A DNA stretch of 64,000 bases from Hordeum vulgare subsp. vulgare. Its lineage: Eukaryota > Streptophyta > Magnoliopsida > Poales > Poaceae. Of the stretch, positions 34,701-45,364 are shown piece by piece. Made by a program: the position numbers and the translations under genes. The stretch is taken from the NCBI RefSeq assembly GCF_904849725.1, contig NC_058518.1, positions 504,357,225 to 504,421,224 on the forward strand. The letters are read 5' to 3'. Numbering within the stretch: the first letter of the stretch is position 1; each line of letters begins with the position of its first letter. The notes under the pieces are model-generated. The model had not been told where the DNA came from, did no database searches, and saw nothing but the letters and a program-made list of their open reading frames with translations.

Positions 34701-36011
34701 AACTAGGGGCCAACCATGTCTCGCACAGCAGATCGTCCTTCCCCGTGTTGAAGCTTTCTCCTCTTCCCTTCTTTTTCAGATCGTTGGATGTATCATCCGG
34801 ATCATCTCGTCGTTGTCAACCTCCTCCTCCTGCTCCTCATCGGGCCGTTGTTCTCCGGCGTCCCAATGATGTTGTTGCTCTGTTTGATCTTTGATCTGGG
34901 TGTACGTCTGCTGCGTGGTCGTCTGGGTGTAGGACTGCTATTGGTAGTTGTCGGCCTGGATGGCATCTGAGTCTTCCACCTGCCCGTCCTCATAGCCCCT
35001 GCCTCGCCTCCCTCAAGGATGATGTCAAACATCTCCATGTTCGTGCCGTATGCCAGCTCCCCCCGCTTTAGGCATTGCAGTAAACAGCATGTAGGCACCC
35101 ATCAGCTCCTCGGTCGCCGACCGCACCCGGGGCAGCTGCGACGAAGAATACTCGAAGATGAGCGGCGACATGTTAACGTCGATGATGTAAGGCATCTTAC
35201 CGGTTGGGGTACCGAGCTGCTTGACGGTGTGGTAGTATGGATGCTTGTTAGGCTCCAGCCATGGATTCATATGTAATGTGTGCGCGCCCGACATGAAGCG
35301 TCCGGCACGGCCGCGCAATACATAGGCTGAGAGTGACGGGGAATGAAAAAGATAAGTGGAGGATTTTGGCGTGGAAGCAGTGCTTGATGCTACAACAGCG
35401 CAGACTCCGCCTTCCTTTTGGGTGGGGGGGGGGGGGGGGGGGGAGGGGGGAGGGTAGATAACAATGTTTCTCATGTTCAGACGGTCCTAAAGCTTTCATG
35501 GTCGTCTCCAATTTCCGAAAGAAATCGTGTTTGGATCCTGCCATGGATCGATAGAGGACTGTGTTAGATGGCTTTTACGGTCCAGACCGTGCGGTTCAAA
35601 CGGTTACGAGAGGTTTACGCCTTTACGGGTCCAATTTGGAGATGCCGTCACTCCAGCTCCATGCAGAGAAGTTGACAAGTAGCCGAGGTGGTGGCAGTGG
35701 GACGATGATCGTGCCCGTCAATATCACAACGGTTTCCTTGTCCAATTCACGCTACAGCGCAGCAGGTTTGTTTGGTTGGTTATCAAATGTTTGGTCGACT
35801 TAATGGCGTTCATGGTCCAGCTATAATGCTTCTACACGAAGAATGTTCTTGTCATCAAGTAGATACGTACCCACGGGAAGTCCATCTAAGAGTTCTAGAT
35901 TGGCATGCAGCTTCGCCAAACTGTACTGCTGCATGGATCGACCGCGCTCTTCGTCGTGCACCAACCGCTGATTCAAACCTGGCATTTTCAGATGTGTTTT
36001 TCTGCGTTATA
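34701..36011. other. Probable continuation of Harbinger ORF1 debris, then unassigned
   Basis: Up to about 35,540 there are acidic and Pro/Arg-rich minus-strand open pieces (for example MEMFDIILEGGEAGAMRTGR) that could be the ORF1 upstream region. From 35,560 to 36,010 nothing was recognised. Confidence 0.35.
35424..35454. repeat. Homopolymer G tract
   Basis: A run of 20 G followed by A-interrupted G runs; a likely sequencing or assembly weak point. Confidence 0.95.
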
Positions 36012-36255
36012 CTCCCTCCTATCACAATCCGAAATTAGTTGTCGTATAAATTAATAAAAATAGATATATTTTAAATTATATACATCTAAATACATCCATT
36101 CATATGATAAGTAATCTACGGTGGGTTTCCTAAAAATGTTTTGAACTCGCTCCCCTCTCTGTGTTTTCCTTTTGTCGAACTATGTATTTCCGTTATGATG
36201 AATATTGGAAAGGGGTTTGTCCGGTTTAAAAAAAAGTATTTCAAAACGGAGGGAA
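36012..36255. mobile_element. Stowaway-type MITE (244 bp)
   Basis: TA then CTCCCTCCTATCAC at the left; TTTCAAAACGGAGGGAA then TA at the right. Confidence 0.75.
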
Positions 36256-36257
36256 TA

Positions 36258-36398
36258 TAAGTTTTTTAAAGGTTTCGCTAGAAGACTACATGCGAATGTA
36301 TATAGTCATATTTTAAAGTACTGATTCATTTATTTTATTTCGTATGTAGTTTTTAATGAAGTCCCTAACAAGATTTATATTTAAAAACAGAGAGAGAG
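36258..36398. mobile_element. Second Stowaway-type MITE abutting the first, left end missing
   Basis: The interior is a different Stowaway family (AGACTACATGCGAATGTATA against TTTCGTATGTAG), ending AAAACAGAGAGAGAG before TA. Its left terminus is replaced by the right end of the neighbouring MITE. Confidence 0.6.
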
Positions 36399-36980
36399 TA
36401 ATTCAGATTTTAAGAATTTTCTTTTGCCACGTATGTATGCTGGCTTCAGCTGCCGATGGATGATCTCTCCTCTTCTGTAGCGGTCCACCCCACGTTATCG
36501 GAATCAAATCGAATCGAATCCTTTCATGAAACTTCTGTTGCTCCCAGGAATAAAGAAACCCAGGGCAGCATCATCTTCTCCACCGATTGCTTGTAAAACG
36601 AACCAACCTTCTTTTGCCCAAAACAAAGAAATTCAAATGTCACGCGCGAGCTGTGATTGTAAGCATCTCTCTTTCCATGGATATAATACATAGGCGTGTT
36701 TCAAGGTCAGCTAGATGGAACAGAGCCTGGGCGACAAGTCTCGTTGAGAAAGCACTAGGCAGAACCCCATGCTTTGGTCAAGAGCAAACGGCAAGCAAGC
36801 TACTGACGCATACATATACACAGGTATGCTACCTTTCCTTCTCTCTGAAGATCGGTTTCGAATCGCATGATCACTTTATCTGTTGATATAGATGGCACAG
36901 TATGTGCCGTTGAGCAATCTGATCGACCAGGAGCCACCTTTCCTCGTCTATGAAGATAGGCTTTTAATTGCACAATATAA

Positions 36981-37268
36981 GAGCAACTTCAACCTCATGA
37001 CCCGAACCGACGCGTGTTTTGTTTATTTTTTATCCGTTTAAATCAGCGTGTTCGTCCCTTTTTGCAAATGAATCGGTTGTGTGTCCAACGAAAGGACCCA
37101 AATTTCGTCCTTGCGGTCGGCTGGCATTCATTTTTTATCACACATTGTTTTTTTAGAAATCTGTATGTTTTTTTTATTTTATCAAATGCATTCTAATACA
37201 TATTCTATTTTACCAATTCTTCGCTACGTGTACAAGATTAAAAATACAAGAACCATAATTACACATTT
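36981..37268 (+). mobile_element. Left end of a PIF/Harbinger-type element, truncated
   Basis: TAA precedes GAGCAACTTCAACC, followed by GACCCGAACCGACGCG, the same terminus family as 33,450 and 28,291. It is cut off where the CTTTATTATTAGG terminus begins. Confidence 0.55.
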
Positions 37269-37270
37269 TA

Positions 37271-37890
37271 AATCTCTTCCTAATAATAAAGCATCAATGG
37301 CTTCTGTCGTCCGTCGTGGTGTTTTTACAAAAAAAATCTCTCTATTTCTTTAAAATCAACCCACGGTCCTTTTTAAGTTAAAAAACATTTTTTTTTACAA
37401 AAACCCTGCATCACTAAGCACCCAGACACCCCACACGCCCCTGCTTCTCAATCCCCACCTTCACCCCAGCGCGCCTCACGCCCCTGCCTCCCAATCCCTA
37501 CCTTCACCTCCAGCGTGCCGCCACCTCCGGCCACGCCCAACCTGCCTCATCACGCGCCATCGGTCCACCCCCCGCGTCGCCACGCGCTCCTACCGCATCC
37601 CCGTCGACGCGGATCCAAATAAGTAGCATGTGTGATAAGCCCAACTCGAAGGCAGAAGATGCCCACGCGGCGAACGAACGGGTGATCCGCTCGGTCATCT
37701 TACTCCTGATGGCAGGGAGGAAGGCGGTGGCGGATCCGGCTTCTCCGACATGGATGCGGCTGTGGCGGGCGTAATCGAGGTAGAGGAGAACGAGGCCGGC
37801 AGTGAGGTGGTCGGAGGCGGTGAGCTCCGATGCGGGGGGTGGCTGCGGTTGTTGTTTCATGGCGACTCCGTGAAGAAAACATGCGAGGCG
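37271..37890 (-). mobile_element. Unclassified TACTAGC-type repeat, reversed, with GC-rich insert (copy 3)
   Basis: Read on the minus strand, the right end is GCTTTATTATTAGGAAGAG. Inside lies a GC-rich stretch with a minus-strand open frame containing GLVLLYLDYARHSRIHVGEA, which looks protein-like but was not recognised. The TACTAGC end is not visible; the GA microsatellite follows. Confidence 0.4.
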
Positions 37891-38128
37891 GATTAGATGG
37901 AGAGAGAGAGGGATGGATGGAGGGAGGGAGGGAGAGGGAGAGGGAGAGGGAGGGGAGGGGGAGGGGGAGAGGGAGGGGGAGAGGTGGAGAGAGGGAGAGA
38001 GAGAGAGGGAGGGGGAGAGGGGGGAGAGAGGGGGGAGAGAGAGAGGGGGGAGAGGGCGAGAGAGGGGGAGAGGGCGAGAGAGGGGGAGAGAGGGGGGAGA
38101 GGGAGAGGGAGAGAGAGAGATATCAAGG
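37891..38128. repeat. GA/GGGA microsatellite, about 240 bp
   Basis: Nearly pure purine on the plus strand. The open frames across it on either strand are only low-complexity Glu/Arg/Gly or Pro/Ser/Leu. Confidence 0.97.
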
Positions 38129-38760
38129 ATTTGCACTTGTGCAAAAGGAACCGGGATCAAGGTCAATTGTCAGATGAGTTAGTCCTCGGTTGATGTGTAC
38201 CTTTTGACGCAGTCAGAACAAGCAGCCGTTGTGTTGTTGTTCTACAGGTATCTGCAGTGGCGGAGGCAGCAATCTCACAAGGTTAGGCCTCCGCCATAAC
38301 TAAAAAAATTCATATTCAGGCTATATGCACGTTGGTGTTGGAAAAAAAATTAAAATTTGGTATTGTTGTATGCATGGCAGCTTGCATTGGTCATATCATA
38401 AAAAATATTCGGCCTCCACCACTCGGTATCTGCACATGTTACTCGTCATAAGGGAAATTAAATATATTACCTTAACGATTTACGCAGTAAATCTTACACT
38501 TTCTTCTTGATGTACAGTAAATTCACGGCATGATGGTGCGATTATATACAAATAGTGTAAAAAACTGTTGTGGACTGTGGTGATCTGGGTGGTCGTGGAC
38601 TGGCCGTTCTCGTCAAACTGCTCTGATCAGGTGCACGGTGGGTGATTTACCTCTGCAGCCACGCACGCACATCTTCCAAGTAAAAATTATATTCAGTCAA
38701 GATCGGTCGGCGCGTACAAAACCTAACATGCAACCTTGCAAGCAACTAAACGATTGGGTT
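38129..38760. other. Insertion within block B, no gene recognised
   Basis: AT-rich with a GGCCTCCGCC / GGCCTCCACC motif repeated at about 38,286 and 38,411. It has no counterpart in block A. Confidence 0.4.
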
Positions 38761-39287
38761 AAGGGCCATTTTCTATGCAGTAATCTGGATCGAGAGGGGA
38801 CAGCTCGATGACTCCACAAGTTGCATCATCTGGTCGCCTAAAGCTACTTTATTTATTCCCAAGAAGAGGCAATACCATGCGTAGCCGTGTGCATAAATAC
38901 AAAGATGAATTCCTAGCCTTTGCAAGATCGATGGGGCATCTGCCATCATCGTCTCCGAGAAGCGAGTAGGGCTCGGCTCAGTGAATCTTTACGCATGCAC
39001 GTGGCCGGGATGCCTGATGCCGGCGGCTAACCGGGCATCAGCTCATCTACTCTAGTACAGTAGCTGACAGTGACAGGGGTTTCGCTGGAGAACACACAAC
39101 ACAACAGCGCAGAGGGAATAATTACTCGGGGGACCTTTTTGGTGGCCTGGAAAGGCAGACGCATGCAATGAATCTTACAGTAACTCTAGTGGTTTCTGGC
39201 TTCGTGCTTAATGAAAAACACGTGATACAGTGTTTAACCCTAAATTAAGGATGCATCAAAGGTACAATGAAGAGGAAATGAATCTTA

Positions 39288-39368
39288 CTCCCTCCATAAA
39301 CTAATATGAAAGCATTTAAAACACTATTTTAGTAATCTAAACATTTTTATAATAGTTTACAGAGGAAG
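39288..39368. mobile_element. Short Stowaway-type MITE (81 bp)
   Basis: TA, CTCCCTCCATAAACTAATAT ... ATAGTTTACAGAGGAAG, TA. The interior carries the usual near-palindrome around AAACATTT. Confidence 0.75.
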
Positions 39369-41387
39369 TATCTATACAATTGCCTTCACTATTTCTGTCG
39401 GTAAGAATGCTTTCACTATTTCTCCGGTAAAAATGCTTTCACTAGTAACAAAATATTCCTTTCCACTAATATAACGTACATGGCACTCCGAGACGGACAG
39501 GGAGTTTGTTAGGCTGAGCTCGTATGAACAGTAAATTCAGGGAATATTGAAAACAAATTCCGAAAAAACTGAACTTTTTTGACAAAAATTGTCAAGTTTC
39601 AGACTAAAATGACATTTGTAGAAGCCGTGGAAAAAAAATTATGCTCCAAACATGTTATTTCCGAAAACATTTTGGAATGATGATTCTTTTCAAGACTTCC
39701 ACAAATGTAATTTCTTATGAAATTTTACAAGAAATCAAAAACATTTATCAATATTTGCCATACAAAAATTCAGAAAATTTAAAATTAGTTCTACTTTTTT
39801 TTCCTTTGGATTTTACTGTTCATCTCGAGCTCATTTGAGCTTGGGTCCGAAAGAGTACATTCTCAACAAGACTCCTACTCAATGCCTTTAGCACCCCTGA
39901 AGACGACATGCACTCATTGCAGCGTCGCGTGGGTCATGAACACGAGTTGGTGGCTCACTCGCGTCGTCCCGCGATGCATTTGATTTGTATCTTTATTGGC
40001 AGAGACTTGGATTTGGTATGTTGATATGACCTTGTTTGACTGTTGAGTCGGTCGTTGACAATTCAAAAAAGGTTCACATATTTGAAAAAAGGTTCACGGA
40101 TCCGTAAAAATCTGCGAGTTGAAAACAAATTTAATGTACTAAAAAATGTTACTTAATTCGATATATATCGCCATATTGTAGAATGTTCACCAAATTTGGA
40201 AAAAAGTTCCAATTTCAAGAAAATCAGAAATTTTAAGAACCAATTTTTTAATTAAAATGTCATATAATTTAATTATTTTCTCAGATTTGAAAATAGTTCA
40301 TAAATTATGAGAAAAAGTTTGTGTAATTGACAAAAAAGCACAAAATTTGAGAAAAATTCATGCAATTAATTTATTTTCTCGAATTTTCGAAAAAAATTTG
40401 AAAAGAAAACAAAAATAGAAAAATCGGACAAAGCCGGTCCAGAAAACAAGAAAAAACCATCAAAATATTCCACAAGCTTCCCAAAATCGGGGTGGGAGCC
40501 TTCTAGCAGCTTCCCAAAACTAGAACAAAATCCCTCTACAATCCGTACATATAGGCTGCCCCATTTGCTACTGAATACTCCTAGAAAATAGGGGTGGGAG
40601 CCTTCTAGGAGCTTCCCAAAATCCCTCTACAATCGGGGTCGGAGCCTTCTAGGAGCTTACCAAAACTAGAACAAAATCCCTCTACAATTCATGACAGGCA
40701 ATCGGCATGGGCGTCAGTTAATAGAATAATATGTAATTGACGCCTGAATAGCCAAATAGAAAATCGCACAAGGCATACAACCATCCTCCCTCCGTTAGTT
40801 TCTATAAGTGGTCTCTTCATTAGTTTGTTTCTCTCACTGGTTTTGGGAACCATTATAGAATGTTCCCTCTAGTTCTTTGGGCAGTTTTTCTCTAGTTTAT
40901 TTTCGGGACATTTATTTTGTTTTCCTTTTTAAGCAGTGAACATATTTTCAAACCCCTTACAGTTTGTTTTTTTATTTCTTTTCCAAATTCTGATTTTTAG
41001 TTCCTGAAATATTTTCAACGTTTTTAAATTCATGTACATTTATTTAATTTATTTTTGAATTTTTTTAATTCATAAATAAAATCATTTTCTGAATGTTTCC
41101 AAATTGCGAGCACTTTCCAAATACTCGAACATTTTTTCAAACACATGGATTTTTTAATCATATGTATGAACTTTTACTTGATTTCGTCAATGTTTTCAAA
41201 CAGAATGGTCGGCAAGTTATTTCCCCTAAGACAACAAACCTTCAACAGAAAAAATGAGCTAAAAAGAAACAACGTGCAACGAGTAGGCCAGCGGACGAGC
41301 TAAACACGGAAAAAAGGAGGGCACTAATGGGCTGCGGCCCATACAGTGTACGCTGTGCGCTATTATCGAAGCGCTGCATATGTGAGA
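39369..41387. other. AT-rich degenerate repeats, no gene
   Basis: From 40,050 to 41,230 phrases such as GGTTCACA, GAAAAAAGTTC and GAACATATTTTC recur every 20-30 bases. No open frame longer than about 65 codons. A tandem repeat is embedded at 40,480-40,690. Confidence 0.55.
40480..40690 (+). repeat. Tandem repeat around GGGAGCCTTCTAGGAGCTTC
   Basis: Three copies of the phrase occur (near 40,494, 40,589 and 40,634, with small changes), together with AACAAAATCCCTCTACAAT three times. A related phrase, AACCTTCTAGCAGGTTCC, lies at 49,049. Confidence 0.7.
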
Positions 41388-42442
41388 GCAACTAATTAGC
41401 GAGCGCTTCCTCGAAAACCTTCCTGTGATCGCTCCCGCGCGCCGCTACTTAGTGCGTTTTCAGTCGTCGTCACGTGTCGCGCTCTAAGCGTTTCCTTTGA
41501 ATTTTATTTTTCTTTATTTTTTTGCACGCGTTTTTGCCTTTTCTTATTAGTTTTTTTCGGGTTTTTTTTTGTGTTCCGGTTTTTCACCAGTCTCTCGTAA
41601 CTTTTGACGAAAAAACGCGTGTTCTGTTTTTGATACGGAAAAAACACGTTTTCTGTTTTTTTTGCGAGAGGCACGGTTCTGCTTCCCGGAAAGGGAAAAA
41701 ACATGTTTTCTCCCTTTGGCGAGAGGCACGGTTTTGCCTTCGCGAGAGGCACGCCTGTGCCTTTCGGGAAGGAAAAAAACGCATTTTCTGTTTTTTTTAC
41801 GAGAGACACGGTTTAACTTCAGTGAAAGGCACAGTTTTGCCTTCGCGAGAGGCACTCCCGTGCCTTTCGTAAAGAAAAAAAACGTGTTTTCTATCTTTTT
41901 TTCGAAAGACGAGGGTTTTTTTTGCAAGCGGCATGTGTTTTTCTTCCGTGAAAGGCACGTTCGTGTCTCTTCCTGAAAGAGAAAAAAACGTGTTTTCTGT
42001 TCTTTTCTTTTCCGCAAGAGGAACGAATTTTCAATAGCATAACTTGGGCTCCTAGAATATGGCACCCTTGCGACAATCTATTTGATTGCAGGGTTTTGTT
42101 CCGAACCAAAGATATCCACGGAGGCCTGTTCGTTCCTCCTATTCTGATATTCAGGCACGGTTTTTCCATCCGGTTTTTTTCTTTTGTTTTTTTTTGAAAA
42201 AGAATTCGTCAAAACCTATCAACATGAGATATAGTTTTGAAGATCTCAACGCGAGAAGCCAACGGTGAAAATGGTTCGAGATTTAACGCATGGTTTAGAA
42301 GATAAATCGTTTTAAAAATACGGATCTACGAAAAAGGCAAAACTTCTGGGTTACGACAAGTGGCCCGCGTGCAGTGCGCCACTTGTTGCAACCTGTGGAG
42401 GTGAGAATAATCGTTGGAAGGTGTACTCGCTAATTACTGATT
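41388..42442. mobile_element. Mutator-like element, non-autonomous (copy 1)
   Basis: Imperfect inverted ends: ACTAATTAGCGAGCG at the left and AGTAATTAGCGAGTAC when the right end is inverted. It contains the GAGAGGCACG repeat array. Sequence 41,400-41,990 matches 55,310-54,680 in inverted orientation. Target-site duplication not resolved. Confidence 0.5.
41655..41990 (+). repeat. GAGAGGCACG / TTTTGCCTTCGCG tandem repeats
   Basis: Phrases GCGAGAGGCACGG, GTTTTGCCTTCGCGAGAGGC and GTGCCTTTCGGGAAGGAAAA recur seven or more times. Open frames across them are repeat-driven and are not called as genes. Confidence 0.85.
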
Positions 42443-43649
42443 TCGTACATAGGTGCCCTCTCTACACCGCTCCACATGTGTTCATAAATCCGAGATAATT
42501 TCGGAATTCCAGTCAACACTTTTTGATGAACAAATTCCATCGACTATCTTTTTTGTGGTGAGAAAATACCATTGAGCATCCGAACAGTTTCTTTAGTAAA
42601 ATCTGAACAGTTTTTTTTAGGATAATCTTTTTTTAGTATTTTTTCTTTAGGATCATTCTTTTTTGTTTAGGGTCTTCGTTAGAATCATCTGAACAGTCTT
42701 TCTGGTCATGGAAAGCAACCTTCCAGTGTTTTTTTTTTTGAGAAAGAACCATTTATACGGGACACACAGAAGAAGCCCATAGACGAGAGAGGCCCGTTCA
42801 ACGGTGGCCCAAGCAAACATTGTGTGGCAGAACGAACCGTCATTCTTGTTACTTCTTTCAGTACAAACATTAAACTTATAACAATATTATATACCCACTA
42901 CTAATTAATTAAATAAAGAAAAAGTAAAGTAGAAAAAGCATTCACAAAACTCACAAATTGATAAGAAATCAGAACTTTCAAAAGGTTTGTACCATTGAAA
43001 AAAGTTTGCACAAATGCAAAATGTTCGCGAATTTAAGGAAAGCTCATTAAATTTGAACTCTTTATCAATTAAAAAAAATCATGAGATTTGAAAAAAGTTC
43101 ACTGGACCTGAAAAAGTTGATAAGATTTCAACAAAATTCAGCGGATTTCAAACATAGTTCATTGAATTCAAAAAAGTTCATCAAATATGAAAACAAATTC
43201 ATCGAATCTGAAAAACAGTTCACATAGTTGAAAATAGTTCGTTTCTTTTGAAAAATGTTCAAACAAATTGAAAATAGTTCATCGAATTTGAAAAAAGTTC
43301 GTCATATTTGAAATAAGTTCATGAAAATAGAAAAGAAACCATCAAATTCGAAAAAGAGGTTATCAATTGTGAAAAAGTTCATCAAATTGAAAAAAAATCA
43401 TTGACTTTCAGAAAGAACAAAAGTTCATCTACTTGAACATAAAAGTTCGCGAATTAGAAAAAAAGAGGGGCAGCTAAAAAAAGAAAAGAATGGGAAAAAA
43501 GAGAACAAGAAACAAAATAGGTAAAACATCTATGTAATCCCAACAAGTTGAGGACCAGGTGGTTATCACATCTAAAATGCATGTTAATCGGTGTGTGTAG
43601 CGCGAAATAGGATTTGCCAGTCCCGACGCACCTCAAAAACATAACGGTA
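42443..43649. other. AT-rich degenerate repeats, no gene
   Basis: From 42,960 to 43,460 the phrase GAAAAAAGTTCATC and variants recur about every 25 bases. At 42,800-42,855 a short stretch GTGTGGCAGAACGAACCGTC resembles sequence upstream of ISU1 (63,460). Confidence 0.5.
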
Positions 43650-43768
43650 GTGCATTGGACCCGGCGAATAGTGGGAAAAACTGGATTTTTTTTTCAAAAG
43701 TACTATGTATTTCGTAGTAAATTCGAAAAGCATATATGAAATTGAAAAAAAGTCAAAACTAGCACCCC

Positions 43769-43858
43769 GTCGGCCTCTAGTGGGCCGACGGGGGTCCTGT
43801 CGGCCTCTAGTGGGCCGACGGGGGTCCTGTCGGCCTCTAGTGGGCCGACCGGGGTCCC
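43769..43858 (+). repeat. 30-bp palindromic unit in three tandem copies (left arm only)
   Basis: GTCGGCCTCTAGTGGGCCGA starts each 30-bp unit at 43,769, 43,799 and 43,829. Each unit folds on itself (CGTCGGCC against GGCCGACG). The right arm has a single diverged copy (47,311-47,338). Confidence 0.93.
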
Positions 43859-44377
43859 GTCGGCTGGTGGGAGACCGAAGAGGGCCTGTCGGCCCGCGGT
43901 TGGCCGAAGAGCCGGCTGTCGGCCCACGGCTGGCCGAAGAGAACCCGTCGGCCTCCACGAAGCCGAAGAGCCCCTGATAAGGCCGTCCGAGCCCTTCTTC
44001 CTCCTCAGTCGTTGGCTCCTCTTCCTTCTCGTTTTCCCCCCTCATTTTGCCCCCCTCCGATCTCCTCCACACTCCACCCATTTTCCTATTCAATCCGCTG
44101 AATCAATAGATCATACCCATCTCGACCGGCCTACGGTCTTATTTTGTGCCATGGTGTTGGGGTGGTGGAGGTGTGGATGGTGAGGAGGTGGTGTGGTGGA
44201 GAGGAACAAGAAGGTGGAGAGGAGTGAAGAAGGGGACACACGTGGTGGTGGTGGTGGTGGTGGAGATGGAGGTGGAGGTGGAGGTGTGGGTAAAGGTGGT
44301 GGTCATTCGTCGTTCGTCGGTCGTCGTTCGTCGTTTCTTCGCATGCTTCAAGCGTAAAATTTAACAATCGTTTCCCG

Positions 44378-44740
44378 TATGCTCTGGTAGATTTGGATAT
44401 ATTTAGGTGACTCAATTAAGTAGTTTAAATATTTTTGGTTTCATAGATTTGGATATATTTAGGTGTGCTAGTTAAGTAGTTTAAATATTTATAGGTTGTC
44501 CGGTAGATTTCCAATTAATTAGTTCAAATATATTTTAGGTTCTCCGGTAGATATAGATATAATTAAGTGTGCTAGTTAACTTGTTTAAATGTTTTTAGGT
44601 TCTCCGATAGATGTAGATATATTTAAGTCTGTCAGTTAACTTGTTTAAATATTTTTAGGTTCTTCGGTTGATGTAGATATATTTAAGTCTGCCAGTTAAC
44701 TTGTTTAAATATTTTAGATTCTTTGGTAGATTTAGTTCTG
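44378..44740 (+). repeat. Tandem array of ~56-60-bp AT-rich units, about seven copies
   Basis: Units share GGTTCTCCGGTAGAT, AGATATATTTAAGT and CAGTTAACTTGTTTAAATAT. Starts are near 44,381, 44,437, 44,494, 44,538, 44,598, 44,658 and 44,717. It lies directly upstream of the GRF ORF, in its promoter or leader. Confidence 0.85.
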
Positions 44741-44754
44741 CCAATTAATGTGCC

Positions 44755-45360
44755 ATGGTTTCTTGGAGCGAGGGATCAAACTCTTTTTGGGATGACGAGA
44801 GTGTGACCAGCGAGGTATATTTATTCCAGCTTTTACGGTTAGGTTTGGAGTTCTTGATTTCGGGATTTCATAACAATTCGATGTCTTCTGTTTTTTGCTT
44901 CATAGGACTATCCCATTCTATGAATGGAGTGACATTGCTCATGAACTATCTTCTCGCTGTATGCATCTAGAGCCTTGCCTCAAGCAAGTTGCATTTCAAT
45001 CTACTCACCCTAGCCGGCGTTTTCTTGCTTGTGCAAAGGAGAAGGTATGTTGCACTGTAATTAGTTAATCTTAGTTAGTTTGCTGCTCCACTCAATTTCA
45101 TGTATGTTAATCACTGAAATTGTTTCGAATTTTAGGCAGAAAAAAAATGTTGCTATCTGGAGTGGATAGACCCTGAGTGGTATGTTGCTATGTAGTTTTG
45201 CATAGGTCAATTATGGAGCATGCATGACAAAGTAAATGAGGACAGAATCGGAGAAAATCTGAAGCTGGGTGAAGAAAATTTCAAAATAATTGGAGAAAAG
45301 AGGAAGATGGAGGAAGAGCTTCGATTTTTCAAACTTGATTTTGCAAAAATGGTGGCCTCT
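44755..45360 (+). pseudogene. GRF-type zinc-finger ORF of a Mutator-like element, frameshifted
   Basis: Three coding pieces are separated by short introns with GT...AG ends: 44,755-44,814 (MVSWSEGSNSFWDDESVTSE), from 44,906 (YEWSDIAHELSSRCMHLEPC to CAKEK before GTATGT) and from about 45,135 (AEKKCCYLEWIDPEW). The Cys spacing with FQSTHPSRRFLAC and CCYLEWID matches the GRF zinc finger (nucleic-acid-binding). A final piece, VNEDRIGENLKLGEENF followed by IIGEKRKMEEELRFF, is a short coiled coil. About two bases are missing after DYPIL, which breaks the frame, and the last junction is obscured by a TAG. Similar small GRF proteins often accompany plant transposons; their job there is not known to me. 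Confidence 0.7.
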
Positions 45361-45364
45361 CCGA

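Larger units (their letters stand above)
36690..39150 (+). repeat. Conserved block B: inverted relative of block A, split by insertions
   Basis: Segments 36,700-36,870 and 38,765-39,150 align with the minus strand of 10,060-9,295. The intervening part holds a Harbinger end (36,981), an unclassified repeat end (37,272) and a GA microsatellite that A lacks. B also holds a local 105-bp duplication (GAAGAT at 36,847 and 36,952, with similar flanks). B lacks the solo LTR present in A. Confidence 0.6.

Noticed and set aside
37913..38128. Possible CRISPR-like or regularly spaced array
   Set aside because: It is a simple purine microsatellite in a plant genome, without unique spacers.
37504..38193. 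Several long open frames across the GA-rich tract
   Set aside because: Products are Glu-Arg-Gly or Pro-Ser-Leu repeats generated by the purine microsatellite.
41522..42065. Open frames of 100-170 codons in the GAGAGGCACG array
   Set aside because: Frames on both strands come from the repeat unit and give Lys/Phe/Arg-rich repeats; the array is non-coding transposon sequence.
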